From the NCBI GenBank assembly GCA_947561395.2, contig OX387190.1, positions 13,510,858 to 13,574,857 on the forward strand: a stretch of DNA of 64,000 nucleotides, written 5' to 3'. A program made the position numbers and the translations under genes. Below are positions 1-8,887 of the stretch, piece after piece. Every line of letters begins with the position of its first letter. Position 1 is the stretch's first letter. Under the pieces are notes generated by a model. That model was given only the letters and a program-made list of their open reading frames with translations, made no database searches and was not told the DNA's origin. This stretch comes from Buxus sempervirens (lineage: Eukaryota > Streptophyta > Magnoliopsida > Buxales > Buxaceae).

Positions 1-43
1 GGGCGGGCACGGTGGCTTGAGCTTGGTTCTCTTCCGTATTCAT
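1..43 (-). CDS. Tat element A: gag N-terminus (partial, runs off left edge)
   Basis: Reading right to left from the ATG at 43-41, the 14 visible codons begin MNTEENQAQA, matching the gag starts of elements C (8888) and D (34413). The rest lies left of the window. Gag forms the retroelement particle. The start is chosen by alignment with the other two copies. In this copy a TGA lies just upstream in the same frame, in the stretch that reads APVTRSKARAM in C and D, so translation here must begin at this ATG or lower. Confidence 0.75.
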   Translation of the reverse strand, partial: MNTEENQAQATVPA

Positions 44-93
44 GGCTCAGGCTTTGGATCTGGTCACGGGAGCAATGATGGCAAATATGTGTA

Positions 94-112
94 CCTGGAT
101 AAAGAAAAGCAA
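94..112 (-). promoter_or_regulatory. Candidate 3' splice acceptor before gag of element A
   Basis: On the minus strand a pyrimidine-rich run ends in CAG followed by GTAC, 51 bases before the gag ATG. The same acceptor-like signal sits at the same place in C (8836) and D (34471), although the pyrimidine tracts differ. A matching donor lies in the LTR (5455). Splicing is an inference. Confidence 0.45.
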
Positions 113-243
113 AGAAACATGTCAGCTTTCATTTAATCCTGAGTCACACCCTTATAGATGTAGACAAGTAGGTCAGGTGAACACTAGTCCAGATTTTTTG
201 TTTCCTTTTTTTTTTTTTTTTTTTTGGTTTTTTTTTTCACTTG

Positions 244-1670
244 AGCTAAAAGAATTGTTGGAATATTTTAGGGCTTCCAACATGTCCCACAAGGTATGAA
301 AATGAGTGGTACGAAAAAGACCAACCAAAGGGTTGTTGGAATATTTTAGGGCTTCCAAAGGTCCCAAAGAGTGAGAAATGTCTAAAATTCAGAGGCTTTT
401 AGACGGCCCAAAGGATACGTGTCTATAATTCAAAGGCTTATAAACAGCCCAAAAAAGTTGTGTCTAAAATTCAGAGGCTTTAAGACGGCCCAAAGAGATT
501 GATGTTTGAAATTTAGAGGCTTTCAAATGGCCCAAAAAGATTGTGTCTAAAATTCAGAGGCTTTTAGACGGCCCAAAAACGTTGATGTTTGAAATTCAGA
601 GGCTTTCAAATGGCCCAAAAAGGTTGTGTCTAAAATTCAGAGGCTTTTAGATGGCCCAAAGGATATGTGTCTAAAATTCAGAGGCTTTTAGACGGCCCAA
701 AAAGTTGATGTTTGAAATTCAGAGGCTTTCAAATGGCCTAAAAGGTTGTGTCTAAAATTCAGAGGCTTTTAGACGGCGCAAAGGATATATGTCTATAATT
801 CAGAGGCTTATAGATGGCCCAAAGAAATAATTTGCCTAAAATTCAGAGGCTTTTAGACGGCCCAAAAAGGTTGTGTCTAAAATTCAAAGGGTTTTAGATG
901 GCCCAAAGGATATGTGTCTATAATTCAGAGGCTTATAGACGTCCCAAAAAAAGTTGATGTTTGAAATTCAGAGGCTTTCAAATGGCCCAAAAAGGTTGTG
1001 TCTAAAATTCAGAGGCTTTTAGATGGCCCAAAAAGGTTGTGTCTAAAATTCAGAGGCTTTTAGATGGCCCAAAGGATATGTGTCTATAATTCAGAGGCTT
1101 ATAGACGGCCCAAAAAAAGTTGATGTTTGAAATTCAGAGGCTTTCAAATGGCCCAAAAAGGTTGTGTCTAAAATTCAGAGGCTTTTAGATGGCCCAAAAA
1201 GGTTGTGTCTAAAATTCAGAGGCTTTTAGATGGCCCAAAGGATATGTGTCTATAATTCAGAGGCTTATAGACGACCAAAAAAGTTGATGTTTGAAATTCA
1301 GAGGCTTTCAAATGGCCCAAAAAGATTGTGTCTAAAATTCAGAGGCTTTTAGACGGCCCAAAAACGTTGATGTTTGAAATTCAGAGGCTTTCAAATGGCC
1401 CAAAAAGGTTGTGTCTAAAATTCAGAGGCTTTTAGATGGCCCAGAGATATGTATCTAAAATTCATAGGCTTTTAGACGGCCCAAAAAGTTCAATTGATTG
1501 GTATGAAAAAAACCAACCAAAAGTTTTATGGAATATTCTAGGGCTTCCAAAGGTCCCACAAATTTTTGAGTTGATTGGTTCTCGTGACCAAAAAAAGATC
1601 TTGTTTTTTTTTTGGAATATTCTGGGGCTTCCAAGTGTCCCACAATTTTTGGATTTGATTGATAAAAATA
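244..1670 (-). repeat. Leader hairpin array of element A (about 28 units, period near 38 bp)
   Basis: Units of 37-41 bp each hold a short inverted repeat around a near-constant loop (TTCAGAGGC on the + strand) followed by a GGCCCAAA spacer. Three stem classes alternate: TCTAAAA/TTTTAGA, TCTATAA/TTATAGA and TTTGAAA/TTTCAAA. The edge units (about 255-360 and 1530-1650) carry a fourth class, TTGGAA/TTCCAA, which is the one used in the leaders of C and D. The pairing is kept while the bases change. The array lies in the 5' leader between PBS and gag. Short open frames inside it are repeat artefacts. Confidence 0.85.
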
Positions 1671-1973
1671 ATCAACCAAGGTTTTTTTCTTTTCTTTTCA
1701 AATTTGCTGAATTTTCTCAGTTTTCAAGTTAAAAAGTTGATTGATAAATGTCTGAATTGAATTGATATAAAAAAATATGACACCTTAGCTTGTTCTTTGA
1801 GTTTCAACATTATGTTTAATCTTAAAGGAATATATTTATTTTTATTTTTTTCCTTTTTATTTATTTTTAGACATTTTTATATTTTCTTTGGGGTGCCTAA
1901 GGATTATCCATAGTGTTTAGGCATTTTATTCTGAAAATTCGGGCTGAAAAAACCCATTTAGGCATTTTCTCCA

Positions 1974-2117
1974 TGTATCCGGTATTAAGTGCCGGATAAG
2001 GCTATGTCTTATTGTATCCGGCAACAATGACCGGATACACGGATATACCTTTGTAACCGGCAATACATACCGGATATGAATGGAATGGTTTTTAACCGGC
2101 CTGAGTTGCCGGTTAAT
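1974..2117. repeat. TATCCGG dyad cluster in leader of A (4 dyads)
   Basis: Four imperfect 25-bp palindromes of the form GTATCCGG-n7-9-CCGGATAC follow each other every 38-40 bp. The last is changed on both arms to AACCGG/CCGGTT, so symmetry is kept. Equivalent clusters occur in the C leader (7691-7835) and D leader (35543-35686), in the LTRs and upstream of the PMD genes. Confidence 0.85.
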
Positions 2118-2179
2118 GCCGAAATGGCCCTTTTTGACTCATTTTTTCACCAGATTGGGTTATTTTCATTCCCACTTGA

Positions 2180-2740
2180 TGTTCACCTTAACTTGGCCTC
2201 TAAAACTTGCCCCAAATTGGGCTTGGACATCATTCTTGCAAAATTCACAAATTCATGAAAAGAACATGGCTTTACCTTGCCACCTTGTATTACCTTCAAT
2301 ATGGTATTCATAGTATACCTTGGCCTGTAAAACATGCAAAAGGCCTTCCCACATTTACACCCAATTCCCCAAATGCAATTGTGTGCTTTTAGCTGAAAAC
2401 GTGTTTCTCCACCTCCAAGCGTATGGTTTTTGGGTTTTAGCTTAATTGGCAACTTATAACTCAAGTCTAGTGATGCCCGGAATCGAATCACAGATCCCAT
2501 TGTCATCACATCATTGACCCAAATTCTAAGGTAAATGTTTTCACTTTCGCTTTCCAAAGTCACGACCTCGGTGCGCCAAGCTACACACATTCATGGTTCA
2601 ACTTCCTATAGGTAATGGGTAGGCTGTGCAAATAGTTTAAAATGCTCCAGGGCATTTGAAATTGAGGTAACATTCACAACGTCCCAGCCCCTTGCCACTC
2701 TTTTTCGTAGCCATGCATTCAATTTCAAGCTAAGGCACAT
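2180..2740 (-). other. Strongly conserved leader block of A with a 135-codon open frame
   Basis: This part of the leader is nearly identical in C (about 6885-7370) and D (about 35750-36310), whereas the flanking leader has many indels. On the minus strand 2590-2183 is an open frame of 135 codons; D keeps roughly the first two thirds before the frame changes, and C has an early stop. It could be an upstream ORF or a structured RNA signal such as packaging or dimerisation. I recognise no protein family. Confidence 0.5.
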
Positions 2741-3618
2741 ATGACAATATAATGAAGCTAAATACAAGCAAGCAAGAGCCAAAGCAACCAAATATGCACA
2801 AAAATATTACATGCCCAAAAAGTAGTATACAAACATGTTATTTGTGCAAACAACAATTAAACCATGGAAGTATGCTTGAAACCCAAAAAGTAATACCCCA
2901 AATTTCCAGATTTTCATGCTTTTTCTCATGCTCAAAGTGTACCATTTCTACCCAAATTGAAGCCTAAAAATTTACCACTACTTGACATGATACAAGAAAG
3001 TGTTTCAATTAGGTAAAACATGCTTGAAATCTCCAAAAATATGCACTAAAATTTTCAGATTTCTCATGCTCAAAAGTGCATCCCGTATTCCTCAAATTAA
3101 TGCCCAAAAATTTGCCAACTACTTGACATGGTATAAGGAGAGTTTTGATGGTAAATACATGCTTGAAAACCATCCTAATGGCTACTGAATTTCAGATTTT
3201 TGCTCATTGTTTTCATGCTCGAATCAAGTGCCTATGCCCCAAAATTCAAAGCATGGCATAAAACAAGCATTAAGCACAAAAAAAAAAAAAAAGCTTTATT
3301 CATGGGAAACATGCTTGAATACCCAAGAGAAACACAAAATTTCCAGATTTCAAATATTGTATATTTGTTTTTAGCTCATGGCATTGAAACCCCAAAATAA
3401 CATATGCTAATCACATAATATAGCAAAGTCATATAACAATATGGGTTTTTCCTTTAAACAAAAATCAAGCAACATGCCCATGCCTTTATCCATGTGAATT
3501 TTCTAATCATACAAATTAGATTTGAGATTCAACATACACAAGCAAAATAAACAAAATAGCAAGCATTCAAAAGTAAAGAAAAAGCATGAATATACACAAA
3601 ATGGCTTAAATCCACAAG
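2741..3618 (-). other. Element A leader, PBS-proximal part
   Basis: AT-rich non-coding leader between the PBS and the conserved block. It holds loosely repeated stretches with CATGCTTGAA, CCCCAAA and ATTTCCAGATTT motifs. Homologous to 6439-6885 of C and 36310-37180 of D. No open frame that I can support. Confidence 0.6.
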
Positions 3619-3636
3619 TCCCCAGCAGAGTCGCCA
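3619..3636 (-). other. Primer binding site of element A
   Basis: The minus strand reads TGGCGACTCTGCTGGGGA two bases inside the LTR end, the usual spacing. It is identical to the PBS of element D (37181-37198). From memory, Ogre/Tat elements use a tRNA-Arg primer and this sequence fits that type; the exact tRNA was not checked. Confidence 0.85.
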
Positions 3637-5454
3637 GTTGTGAGACACGGGAAAAATCACCAAGATGATCATCCCTCCATCGACACACGGGCTCATCATA
3701 AAAATGGGAGAGTCGCCACCATCCAGAATTTTGGAGTGTGAATGGACACCAAAAGAAATAAAAAAACAAGCAAAAAGAGATAAAAAGCGCTAAAAGGCAA
3801 ATTCTAGAGTAAAAATAACCCTACTTGAAAATCAAATTCAGAGATGGGTAAGGGGATTAGATTATGAATGGGGGAAGGTGTTAGGCACCCCCATTCACCC
3901 ACACAAGGTGGTTGCCAAGTGTTATTCATGCCAAAAGAAAATAGAAAGCTTGCTAAAAAATCATGAAAACCTTGAAAAAGGACAAATATATGATATCTTC
4001 ACATGAAATTCCAAATGAATTCCAGATCTTCTTTTATGTTAATATCACTTCTGGAATATCACAAAAAGATGGAAATCACAGCAAAAGTTGCACAAAACCA
4101 ATTTGAAGAGAATCCGGGAAACTTGGTAAAAAGTAAGGCCATTTCTCTTGAAATTAATCAAATCCAATTTTAAATTAAATCAAACCAAATCCATTTGAAA
4201 GATTGGGGTATACAATAGTCTCATACAAAATGTCAATTAATTCCGGTTGAAATCCTAAGAGTTATGGCTATTTTAAAGTTGCTGCCAGAGAACATCAAAA
4301 GTAGCAAGTAGGCAACTTTGGAAAATCACCTAGCAAAATCTACTACATAGATATCCGTGAAATTTGGTGTCAATGAAGATTGTATGGTCATCTTTCAAAA
4401 GAAACTAGCCTCATACAAAAACTCATTCGGATGTGACTTCGGTGACTTCCCGAACAGGCCCCGAGGATCACAGATTGACCCAGAAAAGTACTGTTGAGCA
4501 GTTCTGAGTAAATCTGCTCTCCACGACACAATTTAAATTAAAAAATTATGAAATCAATTGGATTTAAAAATACACTTGTAAAGGAGTGCCCAGAAATAAA
4601 ACTCACTCGAATCGGAATTAAAACGAACACATGGCGCTCCGTCGAAGTGACAAGTTCCGTATTTAAACGTGAACTGACCAATCAACTTCGACAGAGAGGT
4701 GTCAAAAATCCGCTTGATAGAAATTAATTAAATTTGGTGGACATAAACTAGACAGCCTCACCATTCCCATGGTTCTGGAATCACTCCAAAATTCACCCGA
4801 ACGATGAAGTTATGAGTGTCCGAAGTTGGGGTACAGTTGCTGTCAAGTAAAGCCCTTTTTGGAGATAAACAATTCAAAACTGTGACAAAGTATGTGCAAT
4901 TCGTGCAAGATGAATACAAAACCTTTAAAAATCATTTAAAAACATTCCAGAATTGATTGAGGTCATTTATTTCAGATTTATCACAATAAATGCAATAAAC
5001 CCAACATATGAGCCTATCCCGCCAAAATCATGTGCTATGCATGTGTAAGTGTGAAAACCATTCCAATAGCATATCAAAGATATCAAGCATGTATATCAAA
5101 AAAAATGGGGTTCTAAAAACAACCTAGGGTTCCGTTCCATTATCGTTTTTCTTTGTTCTCTCTCCCCGTTAAACACGGTTCTTCAAGATAATCATGGGGT
5201 ACTTTGAATATGAAACGGTTTTCAAACATTCAAAAGGCTTTATGCTACATAGGTTCTAGCACTAGGGTCAATCCCCAGTCTCGTTTCTCCTAGATCCCGC
5301 CTTCATGTTTTACGGCTAGGGAGAGTCTTGAGATACTTTGAGCTAGGGAAGGGTTTTCACACACAGATCAAGGCCTTATTCTACAGAAAGGTAGGAGAAG
5401 AGATCTAGATCTAGAAATGTAAAGACAAAAGTTAAAAAGAGGTTTCAGGCTTAC

Positions 5455-5570
5455 CTGGGATCTGGAAGCACTTCTGCAGCGGTTTCCCTCTTCTCTTGGA
5501 GCTCTTCTTGGCGAGAATTCAAGGCAAGAGTTAATGGCCATTTGCTTGAGGAGGAGCCTCCTATTTATAG
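5455..5570 (-). promoter_or_regulatory. LTR core promoter (TATA 5570-5561) and first-exon splice donor (5455) of A
   Basis: On the minus strand CTATAAATAG is preceded by the dyad cluster. About 110 bases downstream comes CCCAG followed by GTAAGCC, a textbook 5' splice site. The D LTRs keep both (TATA 39090-39079 and 18804-18793; donor after 38974). A frame from an ATG at 5541 stays open to the donor. That ATG lies so close to the expected transcription start that it may not be transcribed. Confidence 0.6.
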
Positions 5571-5724
5571 GCAAAGGCTAGGGTTGATGGTAGACACAAC
5601 TTAATGTCTAGAGCCCACCAACCTTAACCCTAGGGCTGTTTCTGAGATTTCCCCTCATTTAATGAAGGATATGATGGTAAAAAGTGATTTCTCTCGGAAC
5701 ACCCTAATTTTTGAGCAAAACTTA

Positions 5725-5870
5725 TGTATCCGGCATATCAGGCCGGATACACAAGGGCCTTAATGTATCCGGCATATAATGCCGGATACACTAAAGCTTT
5801 CTTGTATCCGGCATTTTCCATCGGATACAAAGAAAGGTACTTGTATCCGTCCTGAGTTGCCGGATACAAG
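5725..5870. repeat. TATCCGG dyad cluster in LTR of A (4 dyads)
   Basis: Four 25-bp dyads with arms GTATCCGG and CCGGATAC, spaced about 38-39 bp. In element orientation they lie upstream of the LTR TATA box at 5570. One arm is decayed in the third dyad (TCGGATAC) and one in the fourth (GTATCCGT). Confidence 0.85.
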
Positions 5871-6438
5871 GAAAAAACCTTTTTTTCCAAATTTTAACAC
5901 AGGCAATACTTATTTACATGTAATATCATTTAAGTAAATGTCCTCGTATTTTTTAATCTCCATTTACTTAAGATATTACATGTAAATAAGCAAACACCCC
6001 CCCATTTGAATCCATTAAAAATAGTTCCAGACCCAAATTCCAATTAAATAAAAAGTCAACTTTCCAGTTCTAGGCAAAATTTCGATTTTTCAGGTCTGGA
6101 AAAAAGATTCAACGTGTTAAAACCAAGGTATTCGTCAAGATTTAAAATCTCAAAAAATTCTTTTATGCAATAACATGGCTAAAAACCTGATTACCGGGAA
6201 AAATTATCTTGAAATCTGGCTTTAAAAAATATTTCATTTTCTGGGGTCAAAAGTCAACAAAATTCAACCGGAAAAAGTTTGACTTTGCACAAAAGATTGA
6301 ATTTGGGTCTTTTCCTTTACGGTTTTGGATTCAAATGGGTTAAGTATCTCAAACCCAATGCAAAGAATTGAAAATTTCAATAAAATATTTCTCTCCTTCA
6401 AGATTTATCAAAAATCGTGCAATTTTGGGGTGTCTACA

Positions 6439-7690
6439 GCATGTTTCCCTAGCTAAAAGGCTTTTTGTACCATGTTGTTAGGTGCTGATTTTTAGGCTTG
6501 GATTTGGGCATAAAACAATGTCACTTGAGCATAAAAATGAAGAACATGAAATCTGGAAATTTAGTGTACATTTCGAGGGTTTTCAAACATGTTTCAACCA
6601 TCAAAACCTCTCTTATATCATGTCAAGTAGTGCTGAATTTTTAGGCCTCAATTTGGGTAGAAATGGCACACTTTGAGCATGAGAAAAAGCATGAAAATCT
6701 GGAAATTTGGGGTAATACTTTTGGAGTTTCAAGCATGCCTTCCATGTTTTAATTGGTTTGTACAATAACATGTTTTGGGTGTCACTTTTGGTCATGAGCA
6801 TGTTTGGGTGTTTACCATCTTGATTGGCTTGTATTTTGCTTTCAATATGATAATTGTATATCCCTTGGCTTGGAATTATATGCATGGCTACGAAAAAGAG
6901 TGGCAAGGGGCTAGGACGTTGTGAATTTACCTCAATTTTAAATGCACTTGAGCACAATAAACACTTTTCACAACCTACCCTTTTACCTATAGGAAGATGA
7001 ACCATAAATGTGGGTAGCTTGGCGCACCGAGGTCGTGACTTCGGAAAGCGAAAGTGAAAACATTCACCTTAGAATCTGAGTCAATGATGTGATGACAATG
7101 GGATCTGTGATTCGATTCCGGGCATCACTAGACTTGAGTTCTAAGTTGCCAATTAAGCCAAAACCCAAAAAACCATACGCTTGAAGGTGGAGAAACACGT
7201 TTTCAGCTAAAAGTACACAATTGCATTTGGGGAATTGGGTGTAAATGTAGGAAGGCCGTTTGCATGTTTTACAAGCCAAGGTATAATGAATATCATATTG
7301 AAGGTAATACAAGGTGGCAAGGTAAAGCCATGTTCTTTTCCATCATCTTCATGTAAGTTAAAAGCCACGGTGTCCATATGCTTGGGATGAAATTTTTCCC
7401 AAAAATGTTTATAACCTAAGGTTGGTGTAACCCATAGGATGAGTTTCCAACTCAATTTAATGGTCATCCTACCCAAAGTCCAAGCAAGAGGCAACCAAGT
7501 GTATCAAGTCCAACAATGGGTACATAACTTTGGAGGGTACAAGCACCCTCATGGATGTATGAATTGTAGCAAGAATGATGTCAAAGCCCAATTTGGGGTA
7601 AGTTTTAAAGTCGAAGTTAAGGTGAACATCAAGTGGGAATGAAAAACAACCTAACCTGGTGAAAAAATGAGTCAAAAAAGGCCATTTCGG
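6439..7690 (+). other. Leader of element C, proximal part with conserved block (6885-7370)
   Basis: Non-coding leader whose left end is truncated by the insertion of A. The block 6885-7370 matches 2180-2740 of A and 35750-36310 of D almost base for base. It includes runs such as GGGATCTGTGATTCGATTCC. No reading frame stays open across it in this copy. The remainder is AT-rich. Confidence 0.6.
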
Positions 7691-7835
7691 CATTAACCGG
7701 CAACTCAGGCCGGTTAAGAACAACTTTATTCATATCCGGTATAAATTACCGGTTACAAAGGTATATGCATGTATCCGGTCATTATTGCCGGATACAATAA
7801 GACATATCCTTATCCGGCACTTAATGCTGGATACA
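7691..7835. repeat. TATCCGG dyad cluster in leader of C (4 dyads)
   Basis: Reverse-complement equivalent of the clusters in the A and D leaders. One dyad has AACCGG/CCGGTT arms and three have TATCCGG-type arms. One arm of the fourth is decayed (TGCTGGATAC). Confidence 0.85.
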
Positions 7836-8109
7836 TGCAGAAAATGTATAAATGGGTTTTTCAACCAAAATTTTCAAAATAAAATGCCTAAACACTGTGG
7901 ATAATCCTTAGGCACCCCAAAGAAAATATAAAAATGTTTCAAAAAAAATAAAAAAATAAAAAAATAAAAAAATATATTCTTTTAGGATTAAACCTAAATT
8001 TTAAACTCAAAGAGCAAGCTAAGGTGTCATTTTTTTTTATACCAATTCAATTCAAACATGTTTCAATCAAGCTTTTGAACTTGAAAACTGAGAAAATTCA
8101 GAAAAGGAA

Positions 8110-8715
8110 AAAACCTTTGGTTGGTTATTTTTATCAATCAACTCAAACATTTGTGGGACACTTGGAAGCCCTAGAATATTCCAAGAAACCTTTGGTTGGT
8201 TATTTTTATCAATCAAAGTCAAAAATTTTTAAGACATTTGGAAGCCTCAGAATATTCCAAAAACCTTTGTTTGGTCACGAGAACCACTCAAAGTCAAAAA
8301 TTTTTAGGACATTTGGAAGCCTCAGAATATTCCAAAAACCTTTGTTTGGTCACGAGAACCACTCAAAGTCAAACATTTTTAGGACATTTGGAAGCCTCAG
8401 AATATTCCAAAAACCTTTGTTTGGTCACGAGAACCACTCAAAGTCAAAAATTTTTAGGACATTTGGAAGCCTCAGAATATTCCAAAAACCTTTGTTTAGT
8501 CACGAGAACCACTCAAAGTCAAAAAATTTTAGGACATTTGGAAGCCTCAGAATATTCCAAAAACCTTTGTTTGGTCACGAGAACCACTCAAAGTCAAAAA
8601 ATTTTAGGACATTTGGAAACCTCAGAATATTCCAAAAACCTTTGCTTGGTCACGAGAACCACTCAAAGTCAAAAAAAATTTAGGACATTTGGAAGCTTCA
8701 GAGTATTCCAAGCAA
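8110..8715 (+). repeat. Leader hairpin array of element C (8 units of about 75 bp)
   Basis: A tandem array in which each unit carries TTGGAA-n11-TTCCAA around the loop GCCTCAGAATA, plus a spacer containing GGTCACGAGAACCACTC. The loop is the same as in A and D when read in element orientation. Units start at about 8166, 8241, 8316, 8391, 8466, 8541, 8616 and 8691. The period of 75 is a multiple of 3, so long but meaningless open frames appear here. Confidence 0.9.
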
Positions 8716-8814
8716 AAAATAAAAGATAAAAAAAAAAATCAGACTTGTGTTCACCTAACCCACTTGTCTACATTTATAGGGGTGTGTCTCAAATTAAATG
8801 GAAGCTGACAAGTT

Positions 8815-8836
8815 TCTTTGCTTTTTCCTACCCCAG
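8815..8836 (+). promoter_or_regulatory. Candidate 3' splice acceptor before gag of C
   Basis: A pyrimidine tract ends in CCCCAG followed by GTACAC, 51 bases before the gag ATG. Its position is the same in A and D. With the LTR donor it would remove the whole leader. Confidence 0.5.
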
Positions 8837-8887
8837 GTACACTTATTTGCAATCATTGCTCCCGTGACCAGATCCAAAGCCAGAGCC

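Larger units (their letters stand above)
3639..6438 (-). mobile_element. 5' LTR of Tat element A
   Basis: A 2.8-kb LTR bounded by TGTGAGACA at the left and GTGTCTACA at the right on the + strand (TGTAGACACC to TCTCACA in element orientation). It is homologous along its length to the D LTRs (37201-39476 and 17006-19190) but clearly diverged, so it represents another subfamily member. It directly abuts the PBS at the left, which makes it a 5' LTR. It contains the dyad cluster, TATA box and splice donor listed separately. The 3' LTR and the rest of A lie outside the window. The first bases beyond it, GCATG (6439-6443), are the expected target duplication. Confidence 0.9.

Noticed and set aside
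380..1480. A regular repeat-spacer array resembling CRISPR
   Set aside because: Units and spacers are all near-identical, repeats are short hairpins, there are no cas genes and the context is a plant retroelement leader.
8024..8729. Two long overlapping open frames (219 and 177 codons)
   Set aside because: They arise because the 75-bp repeat has a length divisible by three; the A and D leaders show no comparable conserved frame.
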